This document shows positions 45,301 to 54,508 of a stretch of 64,000 bases of DNA, in pieces. Source of the stretch: Bacteroidales bacterium (GTDB taxonomy: Bacteria; Bacteroidota; Bacteroidia; Bacteroidales; VadinHA17); assembly GCA_017999895.1 (NCBI GenBank), contig JAGNKY010000001.1, positions 124,001 through 188,000 on the forward strand. The letters are read 5' to 3'. The position numbers and the translations under genes were made by a program. Positions within the stretch are counted from its first letter, which is position 1. Each line of letters begins with the position of its first letter. Under the pieces are notes generated by a model that ran no database searches, was not told where the DNA came from, and was given only the letters and a program-made list of their open reading frames with translations.

Positions 45301-45804
45301 AAATGGCAGTATGGAATAGCATTCAATTCGTTCTATAAGAACTTCGATCTACAAATATTAATCCATGGCTTGGCAGGAGTTGATGCAGTAAATGGATCAC
45401 TTTACTGGTGGGCAGGAATGTCAAAGCCTTTCAACCAGATGGCAACAGTTCTAAGAAGATGGAGAAAAGAGGGAGATGTTACAGATATTCCAAGAGCCGG
45501 ACAAAACTCAGGAGCAAATCTGAATTTTTCAACCTGGTATGTTGAAAAAGGTGATTATCTGAGAATTAAGAATTTTGTTCTGGGATATAACCTTCCTCCG
45601 AATCTGTTCAATACCTTCCAGAGATTAAGAGTCTATTTTTCAATCCAGAACGCACTGACATTTACAAAATATTCAGGTTATGATCCTGAAATATCTTCCA
45701 CTTCCCCGGGTGATAATAATAATTATATTTTCCAGAGAGGAATTGATATGTATCAAAGACCCAATCCGAGAATAATGAGGCTGGGAGTTCAATTAACCTT
45801 CTAA
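42373..45804 (+). CDS. SusC/RagA TonB-linked outer membrane transporter with STN signalling domain
   Basis: A 1143-residue transporter. A long N-terminal stretch with a late signal peptide (MKLSSFLLILTVFQLWATET) is typical of these proteins. An STN domain follows at about residues 50-118 (SLHLENTKIADALKEIEDQS, EQETIKDILTDVFGEDVKF), which signals to FecR. The carboxypeptidase-like domain (VVTGKVTDSQTGEPMAGVNV) ends near VVVIGYGSAIKRN. The plug has KIAGVQVTNNSGDPGSGARI and IESITVLKDASTTAIYGSAA, and the barrel ends with RIMRLGVQLTF. Together with the upstream sigma/FecR and downstream SusD it forms a full ligand-controlled uptake locus. No glycoside hydrolase is adjacent, so the ligand is open. 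Confidence 0.96.
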   Translation: MKKLLSYYEKSHLKFFSKKTIRVMKLSSFLLILTVFQLWATETYSQLTKLSLHLENTKIADALKEIEDQSEFYFLYSPKLIDVEKKVNIVAEQETIKDILTDVFGEDVKFAVHDRQIILMPSDKSEIIDKLLQQNVVTGKVTDSQTGEPMAGVNVVVKGTTTGTMTDASGNYSLSVPDRNVTLVFSFIGYTTQEIPLEGRSSLDVSLVSETIGLEEVVVIGYGSAIKRNVASATAALKSDEIVGLATTDPRQVIQGKIAGVQVTNNSGDPGSGARIVIRGMGSFSNTDPLYVIDGIQGGDINSVAPQDIESITVLKDASTTAIYGSAAANGVVLVTTKSGRRGDLKVEYEGSAGFASVVKRLDMLNASEYVDLVTDIQHSNGLEITAKLQTPDVRIDRTDWQDVTFQKGFLTDHNLRFSGGTENVTYAFSAGYQNQESTVIDRTFQRITVGAKLTESLFKKRVNLNQNLRLKNDINNGVIADLNEALRMAPYLPIYDPTNLGGYARMDKVTDLQDANNPYNTVGNTDYNDRGLGIELDLSGELQIITGLSFKSQARISAGNYHNMTFNYPCNGGNFNRATSDISEHYNYSYGFILENYFSYNRVFGGHAITATLGNTYDPADIYRSISVSGSNYTSDAIQNIALANSTSITGSSVNSGKSRLSYFGRVGYTFMERYVLNASLRRDASSVFGVNNRWGTFYGVGFAWAVSKENFMSSISAISNLRIRTSYGKTGNDNISPFLTSSNVWKGTGNNIVYSFGDDLTFATGSIVNSIPNPDLKWEETNQFDMGFELGLFKDRINFTFDYFNRSNKDLLIETQLPLTTGLGNPGSVGTQWINAASMKNQGFEIALIFNSNPANQFKWDISLNSTYSVNEVTALGTVGDLPISKGEFMTGVGNATRTDIGHPLGSYFGYVFDHVVVDQADLDRLNDIASAATNGQVQEYQTNAKPGDRVWKDIDGNGYINADDRTYIGNPSPKWQYGIAFNSFYKNFDLQILIHGLAGVDAVNGSLYWWAGMSKPFNQMATVLRRWRKEGDVTDIPRAGQNSGANLNFSTWYVEKGDYLRIKNFVLGYNLPPNLFNTFQRLRVYFSIQNALTFTKYSGYDPEISSTSPGDNNNYIFQRGIDMYQRPNPRIMRLGVQLTF

Positions 45805-45815
45805 TATGAATTGAA

Positions 45816-47396
45816 ATGAAAAGAAAAATATTATATACATTACTGGCTGTTTTACTGTTAAACGCATGCAGTGAGAGTATCCTGGATGTGAAGAATGAAA
45901 ACAGTTATGACGGAAATACTTTTTTTACCAATGCAACAACTGCTATAGAAGCCTCTACAGCCATGTATTCTCCATTGCTTTTCCAGGGAATGTTCGAGAG
46001 AGAGTTCTATTTTATATTTGATCTTCTGGGATATGACGCATTCAAAAATTTCCCTTTACAGGGCTCTTTGCTTGAAATTGCAGCATACACTCATAACCCG
46101 AATACAGGAGAGTTGAATTACTTTTTTAATTCCTGCTACAAGATGATCTTTAGAACTAATTTTGTCATTGATATGTGTAATAAGTGGGAAACCAGTAATG
46201 ATCAAGATGAAGCTTTAAAAATACGGATTGAAGGAGAAGCTAAATTTCTGAAGGCTCTGGGATACTTTTGGCTTGTTAACTGTTTTGGTGATGTGCCTTT
46301 GAGGAAAACTCTTGATGATCATTATGTTCTTCAGATGGAAAGAACACCTAAAACAGAAATATGGACAGCAATTGAAACAGACCTTATTGACGCAATAGAT
46401 AAATTACCACTTGCTCAGGATTATGCGCCTTCAGATTATGGAAGAGCTTCACGTGGAGCCGCAGTTGCCTTGCTGGGTAAAGCATATCTATACCAGAAGA
46501 AATATACTCAGGCAATAACTGAATTTACAAAGCTTATGAAGCCACCTTATGATTATGATCTTGCCAATTCGCTTGATGACATATTCATTCATGACCTTAA
46601 AACCAAAGAGACAATTTTTGCTGTGATGCATGGTGAATGGCAGGGATGGGGCGTGGGAAATGCTTATGGAATGTTTGGAGGCCAGGAATCGTGGGCGAAT
46701 AAGACAACCCATACAGGAAGGGCTATGGAGTATGGATTCAATGACTGGTGGAATGTCCTTATTTCCCCAACACTCGTCGATGCATTCACTTATAATGATG
46801 AATCCGGAGTTTCATACATCGATCCCAGAGCCGCTCTTACATTTTATGACAATCTTGATGGAACCAAAGGAGGGGATACAATTTATTGTGAAGAGTGCCC
46901 TGACGGAAAACTTTCATATGCCAAGGCAGTTGGAACGGCAGGCCCAATCTATTCATGGCGTAAATATGAATTATATGAGTTAAGGAAAAACTATGGTCAG
47001 CCCGATAGTTATATTAATAGCCAGGTGATAAGGTTTGCAGATGTTTTGCTTATGCTTGCTGAGTCATATATTGAAAATAATGAGGTTGAAAAAGCACTAC
47101 CGCTCATCAATAAAGTCCGCAAGCGTTCAGGTGCCTTTGAATACACAAGCCTTGGCACTCAGCCAGAAGCCAGGGAAATTCTGAGACATGAAAGACGAAT
47201 TGAACTTGCCGGAGAACAATCACGCTACTTTGATCTTGTCAGGTGGGGTATACTGGTACAAACCATTAATGCTGAAAAACAAATAGTTGAAAAAACCCAG
47301 CCTGTTAAAGATTTCCATGTTTTGCTTCCAATCCCTCAATCAGAAAGGGATGCAAATCCTTTGCTTGATGCACAGGTTAAAAACAACTGGAACTAA
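45816..47396 (+). CDS. SusD/RagB family outer membrane lipoprotein
   Basis: A 526-residue surface lipoprotein with lipobox LNAC at Cys18, following the SusC gene by 11 bases. The N-terminal SusD-like domain has NENSYDGNTFFTNATTAIEA. TPR-like helices follow (IEGEAKFLKALGYFWLVNCF, GAAVALLGKAYLYQKKYTQA). The C-terminal RagB/SusD domain has SYINSQVIRFADVLLMLAES and EILRHERRIELAGEQSRYFD, then HVLLPIPQSERDANP. It forms the lid of the SusC barrel and binds the substrate. A strong terminator follows directly. Confidence 0.94.
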   Translation: MKRKILYTLLAVLLLNACSESILDVKNENSYDGNTFFTNATTAIEASTAMYSPLLFQGMFEREFYFIFDLLGYDAFKNFPLQGSLLEIAAYTHNPNTGELNYFFNSCYKMIFRTNFVIDMCNKWETSNDQDEALKIRIEGEAKFLKALGYFWLVNCFGDVPLRKTLDDHYVLQMERTPKTEIWTAIETDLIDAIDKLPLAQDYAPSDYGRASRGAAVALLGKAYLYQKKYTQAITEFTKLMKPPYDYDLANSLDDIFIHDLKTKETIFAVMHGEWQGWGVGNAYGMFGGQESWANKTTHTGRAMEYGFNDWWNVLISPTLVDAFTYNDESGVSYIDPRAALTFYDNLDGTKGGDTIYCEECPDGKLSYAKAVGTAGPIYSWRKYELYELRKNYGQPDSYINSQVIRFADVLLMLAESYIENNEVEKALPLINKVRKRSGAFEYTSLGTQPEAREILRHERRIELAGEQSRYFDLVRWGILVQTINAEKQIVEKTQPVKDFHVLLPIPQSERDANPLLDAQVKNNWN

Positions 47397-47416
47397 TAAA
47401 AATAAGCTTAATTAAT

Positions 47417-47449
47417 AAAAGAAGCCGCCTTTTTTAGACGGCTTCTTTT
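47417..47449 (+). terminator. Rho-independent terminator of the sigma-FecR-SusCD locus
   Basis: AAAAGAAGCCG pairs with CGGCTTCTTTT (11 bp) around CCTTTTTTAGA. The 3' arm ends in a T-run. It lies 21 bases after the SusD stop. Confidence 0.85.
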
Positions 47450-47542
47450 ATTCCGAGCTTACTTAATAAAAACTTTTACTCCATTACATTTCCTATGTAA
47501 TGAGAGGAGTAATTTTAATACATATTTTACTCTATTATAAGA

Positions 47543-47752
47543 TCAGGCTAACATAAAAAAGTTGCATGATGGAACTGCCCATCTGAAAGTGCTTATCCCT
47601 GATAATTGTTCCCGATATTCAATAACATCGAGGCTGAAATAAGCCAGGCAGAGATAAGTTGACCTGAGCAGAGTTGTTTTTCCAGTCTGACGTGCTCCTG
47701 AAAGAAGTATTAATAACCTTTCCTTGACAGAAGGGAGAATGGATTTATTAAC
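47543..47752 (-). pseudogene. Fragment of a DUF4143-type AAA ATPase
   Basis: A 69-codon open stretch without a start codon encodes VNKSILPSVKERLLILLSGA then RQTGKTTLLRSTYLCLAYFS and LDVIEYREQL. The Walker A GARQTGKTT and the following SLDVIEYRE resemble the start of AAA_14/DUF4143 ATPases (usual pattern GARQVGKTTLL then LDDPEYR). These are about 380-450 residues, so over 80% is lost. Just upstream (about 47753-47800) another frame reads KWENLQINRLINPF, which may be the frameshifted N-terminus. No functional product is expected. It is the only sign of a gene in the 500-base gap after the terminator. Confidence 0.75.
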
Positions 47753-47895
47753 CTATTTATCTGTAAATTTTCCCACTTATTGAGCAAATTTCCAGTTTTT
47801 TATTGCTCAGGAGTTTTTTACTTTACATGGTTTCGCAACATTGAAAATTAAAAACTCTTTATATTTTTATAAAAAAAATTCACCGACATTTTTAC

Positions 47896-49158
47896 ATGAC
47901 TTCCAAAGAGCGATTTGATTTGACTGTGAACCATCGTGAGCCCGATAGGGTAGTTGTTGATTTTGGAGCGACTTCTGTAACCGGGTTGCATGTTCTGGCC
48001 ATTGAAAACCTGAGAAAATATTATGGGCTGGATTATAAACCTGTTCGGGTAGTAGATCCACTTCAGATGCTCGGCGAAGTGGATACAGAACTAATCGAAA
48101 TTATAGGTATAGACACTATTGCGGCCAGGGGAAGAAAAAATTCATTCGGAATAACCAATAACGGACCTTTTAAGGAATACCTGACTCCGTGGGGACAAAC
48201 AGTGTTGATGCCAGAAGGCTTTCATACAACTACCGACGAAAAAGGTGATGTGTTGGCTTATCCGGAAGGGGATTTATCAGCAAGTCCTTCGGCACGAATG
48301 CCCCGAAATGGTTATTTTTTCGATGCAATTATCCGTCAAAAGCCTTTTAAAGAGGAAGAACTGAACCCGAATGACAATCTGGAAGAATATGGACTTGTCG
48401 GTAACGATGATATGGAATATTGGAGAAAAACCACTCTGGAAGCAAGAGCTACAGGTAAAGCAGTTGTAGCCAGCCTGGGTGGTACCGCACTCGGAGATAT
48501 TGCCCATATTCCTGGTATAAAGCTGAAAAATCCCAGAGGAATCCGCGATATTACAGAATGGTATATGAGCATTGTTATGCGCCCTGATTATATTAAGGCA
48601 ATCTTTGACCGACAGTCAGAAATAGCAGTTGAAAACCTCTCGCGCTTGTTTCCCGTTATCGGGGATAACATTGATGTAGTTTACATCTGCGGAACTGACT
48701 TCGGAACTCAGGATTCTACATTTTGTGCACCGGAACAGTTCGATGAATTGTGGCTGCCGTATTATAAACGCATTAATGGATGGATTCACGAACATACAGG
48801 CTGGAAAACTTTCAAACACTCATGCGGTGCCATTGAACCTTTTATGTCAAGGTTTATTGAGGCAGGTTTTGATATTATAAACCCCATACAGATCAATGCA
48901 AGAGGAATGGATCCCGTTCATCTGAAAAAGACTTATGGTAAAGACCTTGTTTTCTGGGGAGGTGGCGTAGATACCCAGAAAACACTGCCCTATGCAACTT
49001 CTGAAAAAGTGAGGGAAGAAGTGCTTCGCTTGTGCGATATTTTTTCAAAAGACGGGGGCTTTGTCTTCAGCACTGTTCATAACGTTCAGGCTAATGTACC
49101 GGTGGAAAATCTGGTAGCTGTGATTGACGCAATAAAGGAGTTCAATGGAATTCATTAA
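47896..49158 (+). CDS. UroD-fold putative methyltransferase (MtaA/CmuA-like)
   Basis: A 420-residue member of the uroporphyrinogen decarboxylase superfamily. It opens TSKERFDLTVNHREPDRVVV, typical of the methyltransferase branch. FKHSCGAIEPFMSRFIEAGF near residue 305 carries the HxCG zinc-binding signature of corrinoid methyltransferases such as MtaA and CmuA. NPIQINARGMDPVHLKKTYG and VFWGGGVDTQKTLPYAT complete the barrel. The heme-pathway arginine motif of true UroD is not seen, so it is not HemE. No corrinoid protein is encoded nearby. It precedes a ROK kinase and a Gfo/Idh oxidoreductase, suggesting a sugar or methylated-sugar route (inferred). Confidence 0.8.
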   Translation: MTSKERFDLTVNHREPDRVVVDFGATSVTGLHVLAIENLRKYYGLDYKPVRVVDPLQMLGEVDTELIEIIGIDTIAARGRKNSFGITNNGPFKEYLTPWGQTVLMPEGFHTTTDEKGDVLAYPEGDLSASPSARMPRNGYFFDAIIRQKPFKEEELNPNDNLEEYGLVGNDDMEYWRKTTLEARATGKAVVASLGGTALGDIAHIPGIKLKNPRGIRDITEWYMSIVMRPDYIKAIFDRQSEIAVENLSRLFPVIGDNIDVVYICGTDFGTQDSTFCAPEQFDELWLPYYKRINGWIHEHTGWKTFKHSCGAIEPFMSRFIEAGFDIINPIQINARGMDPVHLKKTYGKDLVFWGGGVDTQKTLPYATSEKVREEVLRLCDIFSKDGGFVFSTVHNVQANVPVENLVAVIDAIKEFNGIH

Positions 49159-49273
49159 ATTTTTAATTGTAGTGTCAGAAAGAAAGATTTGCAGTGAGAT
49201 CATAATGCAGGTTGAAGAAATTGTTGGATATTGAAATGTCGGTAAGAAACAGGAGATTTAAATTCATAAATAA

Positions 49274-50170
49274 ATGAATGAGATTACAATAGGAATAGAC
49301 CTGGGAGGTACAAGGATAAAAGAAGTAGCTATAGATAAGTCCGGGAATCTATTGTATCAGGATTATTACTCAACCAACGACGAAAGTGACCTGGCCTGGA
49401 AAGCAACGATTTCGGCTGCTGTCAGTAAGATTAAAGAAGAAATTAGTTGCAATTGTTCTGTTGTCGGCATCTCAGCACCTGGGCTGCCAAATAGCGACAA
49501 CTCAGCTATAGCATATATGCCTGGAAGGCTGCAGGGCTTGGAAAATTTTGACTGGACTAAATTTTTGAAAATAAAGACTTTTGTTTTGAATGATGCCGTT
49601 TCTGCTATGATCGCTGAGGCCAGACTTGGTGCGGCCAGAGGGAAGAGGAATGTTGTAATGCTTACATTGGGAACCGGTGTAGGAGGTGCAATTTTAATTA
49701 ACGGGAAGCCTTATCAGGGCGCTTTCAACAAAGCCGGGCATATCGGACATATGGTTATCGACAGCGATGGAGATCAGGATATTACAGGAATGCCTGGCAG
49801 CCTGGAAGAGGCAATCGGGAATTGCAGCATTGAAAAAAGAAGCCTGGGAAAATTTCATTCCACGCAACAATTGCTCGAGGCTTACCACAAGGGCGACTAT
49901 TTTGCGGCTCAGATATGGCTCACTTCAGTAAAAAAACTGGCTATAGGAATAGCATCTTTAACAAATATCCTTTCTCCTGATATGATCGTTTTAGGAGGTG
50001 GTATAACCGAAGCTGGAAAAGATTTATTCGATCCGCTCGATCAATATCTCTCACTTTACGAATGGCGAGCAGGCGGAAACAAAACTGAAATTGTAAAAGC
50101 ACAATACGGCGACATGGCAGGAGCAGTCGGTGCCGCATGTTTTGCTATGGAACAGTCTTTGAATTTATGA
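49274..50170 (+). CDS. ROK family sugar kinase lacking the zinc-binding cysteines
   Basis: A 298-residue ROK kinase that phosphorylates a hexose or a derivative such as N-acetylglucosamine or N-acetylmannosamine. The ATP site is GIDLGGTRIKEVAID at the N-terminus. VVGISAPGL, NDAVSAMIAEARLGAARGKR (with the catalytic Asp) and LTLGTGVGGAILING follow. After GHIGHMVIDSDG the expected CxCGxxGCxE zinc motif is replaced by DITGMPGSLE, so all three cysteines are gone. NILSPDMIVLGGGITEAG is the second nucleotide-binding stretch. It is 115 bases after the UroD-like gene and probably cotranscribed with it. Substrate unknown. Confidence 0.85.
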   Translation: MNEITIGIDLGGTRIKEVAIDKSGNLLYQDYYSTNDESDLAWKATISAAVSKIKEEISCNCSVVGISAPGLPNSDNSAIAYMPGRLQGLENFDWTKFLKIKTFVLNDAVSAMIAEARLGAARGKRNVVMLTLGTGVGGAILINGKPYQGAFNKAGHIGHMVIDSDGDQDITGMPGSLEEAIGNCSIEKRSLGKFHSTQQLLEAYHKGDYFAAQIWLTSVKKLAIGIASLTNILSPDMIVLGGGITEAGKDLFDPLDQYLSLYEWRAGGNKTEIVKAQYGDMAGAVGAACFAMEQSLNL

Positions 50171-50392
50171 ATCCGGTCTGAAAAAGTCACAGAAAAAAGG
50201 ATTTAATTAATATAAATTACATTTGGAACCCATTGATAAATAGCCTATTAACAACAATATAAGAAATTAATAATCAATACATTGCGTTATATATGCGAAG
50301 CTTGTTTTTATAATTATTGGACAACATATATTTAAAATATATTTATATTTAATAATTTCATATTTTAGTAAGTAACTCAAAAAATTCTTTTT

Positions 50393-51586
<1,194 letters not shown>

Positions 51587-51619
51587 GGTAAAACAGAAAT
51601 CTTGGTTTAATCAGGGAAT

Positions 51620-52108
51620 TCATCCTTTACTCACTGTATCGGCCATTTTTATCAACCCTGGGATTCTCGAATCGCCTTTCATAGATAATATAAAAGAGGC
51701 AGCTGTTGAAACATCAATGCCTGCAGAGGTTATATAAAGAGGACGATTGCTTTTGCCACGAAACACTTTTACCGCATCGGCTCCTTTATATAGACTTTTT
51801 GCAACTCCGATTACTATTTTCTTCCCATCAAGAGCCTGCCACAGGTATCGCCCAAGTCCGGGTTTCAAACCAAGATCAACATATCCGTCAATAATTATGG
51901 TATCCGTTTCTTCTTCGATCTCATCAAGGACTGAAAGGATACACGGCAGCTCCCGCCTGAAAAACTGACCCGGCAGATAATCATCGAACTGTTCGATTTC
52001 CTTCGTATAAACTTTTACAGGTTCATTGTCGGAAAAATCTGAGAAAACCACTGCAGCGGCCCTGGCATGATCGCCTTCAGTATATTTAACATCAATAGCT
52101 GCAATCAT
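51620..52108 (-). CDS. Endonuclease V-like protein, short form
   Basis: A 162-residue protein with the core of endonuclease V, which cuts DNA or RNA near inosine. AIDVKYTEG gives the first metal Asp (D6), PGQFFRRELPCIL the Glu (E53) and IIIDGYVDLGLKPGLGRYLW the second Asp (D74). KIVIGVAKSLYKG and RPLYITSAGIDVSTAASFIL follow, as in the family. It is shorter than usual (about 210-230) because about 40 N-terminal residues are absent, and the usual HPR after DGxG is replaced. The metal residues are intact, so activity is possible. Convergent with the Gfo/Idh gene. Confidence 0.75.
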   Translation of the reverse strand: MIAAIDVKYTEGDHARAAAVVFSDFSDNEPVKVYTKEIEQFDDYLPGQFFRRELPCILSVLDEIEEETDTIIIDGYVDLGLKPGLGRYLWQALDGKKIVIGVAKSLYKGADAVKVFRGKSNRPLYITSAGIDVSTAASFILSMKGDSRIPGLIKMADTVSKG

Positions 52109-52196
52109 AATTCTTCAGTATGGGTTAAACGATTGTCCTGCTGTATAAAACTCAAACTTATTTCCTGTTGTTTATGAAACGGAATTAATAAATTTA

Positions 52197-52226
52197 CAAA
52201 AATATATCTGAATCTTGAAAAGACAA
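52197..52226 (-). promoter_or_regulatory. Possible promoter of the EndoV-like gene
   Basis: On the minus strand, TTG at 52226-52224, a 19-base spacer and TATTTTTG at 52204-52197 match the consensus. The 5' leader would be about 80 bases. Confidence 0.45.
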
Positions 52227-52233
52227 TTTTAAG

Positions 52234-52980
52234 ATGGCTTCTGTTGTTAATATAGGAACTTCGGGCTGGAGTTACAAACACTGGTCGGGTGTCTTTTATC
52301 CTGAAGATTTAAAGCCCGAAAAATATCTCGAATTTTACACCAACCATTTTTCCTGTATGGAACTTAATTCCTGCTTTTATCATCTTCCGCTAAAAAATAC
52401 TGTAAGAGGATGGCTGAACCGCACACCCGATAATTTTATGTTTTGTCCTAAATTAAGCCGCTATATAACTCATCAGCAACAACTAATCAATGTAGAGGAG
52501 CCTTTATGGAAATTTTTCGATGTTTTTGAAGAGATGAAACATAAACTGGGGCCTGTACTCGTTCAGCTTCCCCCTGGCCTCCATTATAATCGTAACCTTA
52601 TAGAAGGATTTATTCATCTCGTGAAAGAACAATACATGAGTTACAGATTTGCCTTTGAAGTAAGGAACAAATCATGGATCAATGACGAATTTTTCAGCCT
52701 CCTGAATTCAAATAATATGGCATTTGTAATAGCCGATTCCGGAAACCGGTACCCTTACAATGAAACATTAACTTCTGATTTCGTCTATCTTCGATTTCAT
52801 GGGCGTGAGCATTTATATGCAACAGATTATTCCGACGAGGAGCTTGGCGATTTTGCATATAAAATAAGAGGGTGGATTAATGAGGACAAAGAAGTATGGG
52901 CATTCTTCAATAATGACTATAACGGTTTTGCAGTTAAGAATGCTGCGAGACTAAAGGAAATGATTTCCATAGTTCAATAA
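52234..52980 (+). CDS. DUF72 family protein
   Basis: A 248-residue TIM-barrel-like protein of the DUF72/YecE family. Signatures are VNIGTSGWSYKHWSGVFYPE at the N-terminus, FYTNHFSCMELNSCFYHLP, FMFCPKLSRYITHQQQL, and LGPVLVQLPPGLHYN. FAFEVRNKSWINDEFFSLLN, FVYLRFHGREHLYATDYSDE and WAFFNNDYNGFAVKNAARL follow. The length is normal. No biochemical role is established for the family. It stands alone between the EndoV-like gene and the efflux operon. Confidence 0.9.
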   Translation: MASVVNIGTSGWSYKHWSGVFYPEDLKPEKYLEFYTNHFSCMELNSCFYHLPLKNTVRGWLNRTPDNFMFCPKLSRYITHQQQLINVEEPLWKFFDVFEEMKHKLGPVLVQLPPGLHYNRNLIEGFIHLVKEQYMSYRFAFEVRNKSWINDEFFSLLNSNNMAFVIADSGNRYPYNETLTSDFVYLRFHGREHLYATDYSDEELGDFAYKIRGWINEDKEVWAFFNNDYNGFAVKNAARLKEMISIVQ

Positions 52981-53006
52981 AAGAACACAGATATTGTTTG
53001 CAGTTA

Positions 53007-53034
53007 TTTCAAAGCCTTCTAAAAGGCTTTGAAA
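53007..53034. terminator. Hairpin after the DUF72 gene
   Basis: TTTCAAAGCCTT-CTAA-AAGGCTTTGAAA, a perfect 12-bp stem with a 4-base loop, 26 bases after the DUF72 stop. There is no long T-run, but position and stability fit a terminator that isolates the efflux operon. Confidence 0.6.
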
Positions 53035-53047
53035 CTTCCAGGGAAAC

Positions 53048-53074
53048 TTGTCGTATTTGAAATTTTTAGTTTTG
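53048..53074 (+). promoter_or_regulatory. Possible promoter of the efflux operon
   Basis: TTG at 53048-53050, a 16-base spacer and TAGTTTTG at 53067-53074. The spacer is slightly short of the usual 17-23 bases. It lies 83 bases before the tolC-like ATG at 53158. Confidence 0.4.
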
Positions 53075-53157
53075 TCGGTAAAAAATTACTGTGCGTCTAA
53101 TTTATTTTACTGATGCAGGGGTGTTGTCTACTTTTATCAAAGAAAATAAAAAAAGAG

Positions 53158-54477
53158 ATGAAAAAATTTTTCTTTATATTTTTAGTAATACAGGTGGTTT
53201 TTCAGGCTGAAGTCGGAGCCCAGAATGCTAAGGAATGGACTCTCGGCGATTGTATAAGCTATGCACTTGAACGCAACATACAGGTACTGAAAAGCGGACT
53301 CTCAAATGAACGCAATGAAGTCAATGCATTACAGGCAAAGGCACAAAAGCTTATGTCTGTCAATGCTTCGATTGGAAATAACTTCAACTGGTCGAAAAGC
53401 ACTTCTTCCGGTTCGTCAGCTCTTTCTTCAACATTTGGTTCGAGCTATTCTTTGAATTCAGGGATTACTGTTTTCAATGGATTGAGACTTAATAATCAGG
53501 TTAAACAGGCAGAATTGGGAATCGAAAGCGGTATTTATTCACTTGAAACAATAAAAGAATCGGTGAGCCTGAGCATACTTAATGCATATCTCCAGATTCT
53601 TTATGCTGAAGAGCAGGTAAAGAACAGCCTTAACCAGATTAAGGCAACCGAAGAAGAGCTGGCCCTGGCAGAAGAGCGTCTGCTTTTGAAAGTGATTTCA
53701 CAGGCCGATTATGCTCAGGTAAAGTCTCAGCTTGCCAGCGAAAAACTTACGCTTGCAAACGCCGAAAGCCAGCTTGCAATCACCAGGGTCAATCTAATGC
53801 AGCTTATGGAGTTGCCGGTGACCGACAGTTTCAAGATTGCAGTTCCTGTAATAACGGAACCGTTAAACAGTAATCTCATTCCTGATGTAAAGAGTATTTA
53901 TGAGACAGCCCTTTCGGTGAAGCCTCAGATTAAAAATGCAGAAGTCAACAAACAAATTTCAGCCTTAGATGAAAAAATTGCGAGAGCAGGATATTACCCG
54001 GTTCTTTCTGTAAGTGCAGGCGTGAGCTCTTCATATTCAGACGTATTGACTGATTCTTATTTCAGTCAGCTAAATGACGGAATAAGACCATCCGCCGGAT
54101 TTTCGATTTCAATTCCTATTTATCAGAAAAATCAGGTGAAGTCAAGTGTCGATCTGGCAAAAATCAGTTACCGCGACGCTGAGCTGACCGAAATAAATAC
54201 AAGGAATGAGCTAAGGAAAAGCATCGAGCAGGCTTGCCAGGACGTTATTTCATCACAGGCCGAATATGAGGCAAGTCTCGAATCATATAATGCTGCCGCC
54301 GAATCGGGAATCCTTTCGGAAGAGAAGTTCAGGCAGGGGCTCATAAACTCAGTTGATTACCTTGTTTCAAAAACAAACCTTATAGCTGCCGAAAGCAAAT
54401 TACTCCAATCGAAATATAAACTGATTTTCAGCTATAAAGTTCTTGACTTTTATAACGGGGTACCTTTATCATTATAA
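53158..54477 (+). CDS. TolC family outer membrane efflux protein
   Basis: A 439-residue outer membrane channel. The signal peptide (FFFIFLVIQVVFQAEVGA) is followed by WTLGDCISYALERNIQVLKS, the standard TolC opening. The two tandem OEP halves each carry long helices with Ala, Glu and Gln repeats (AEEQVKNSLNQIKATEEELA; AELTEINTRNELRKSIEQAC). Strand segments are SYSLNSGITVFNGLRLNNQV and AGFSISIPIYQKNQVKSSVD. I chose the ATG at 53158, since the upstream ATG at 53113 adds 15 residues ahead of the signal peptide. It is first in a TolC-MacA-MacB operon. Confidence 0.92.
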   Translation: MKKFFFIFLVIQVVFQAEVGAQNAKEWTLGDCISYALERNIQVLKSGLSNERNEVNALQAKAQKLMSVNASIGNNFNWSKSTSSGSSALSSTFGSSYSLNSGITVFNGLRLNNQVKQAELGIESGIYSLETIKESVSLSILNAYLQILYAEEQVKNSLNQIKATEEELALAEERLLLKVISQADYAQVKSQLASEKLTLANAESQLAITRVNLMQLMELPVTDSFKIAVPVITEPLNSNLIPDVKSIYETALSVKPQIKNAEVNKQISALDEKIARAGYYPVLSVSAGVSSSYSDVLTDSYFSQLNDGIRPSAGFSISIPIYQKNQVKSSVDLAKISYRDAELTEINTRNELRKSIEQACQDVISSQAEYEASLESYNAAAESGILSEEKFRQGLINSVDYLVSKTNLIAAESKLLQSKYKLIFSYKVLDFYNGVPLSL

Positions 54478-54508
54478 AATTAATTATAAAATATAAAAAT
54501 AAACAACT

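Noticed and set aside
47896..49158. HemE uroporphyrinogen decarboxylase
   Set aside because: The N-terminus and HxCG motif match the corrinoid methyltransferase branch, and the length exceeds HemE by about 70 residues.
53113..53157. Upstream ATG of the TolC-like gene
   Set aside because: It places 15 residues with two Cys before a clean signal peptide that starts at the ATG at 53158.
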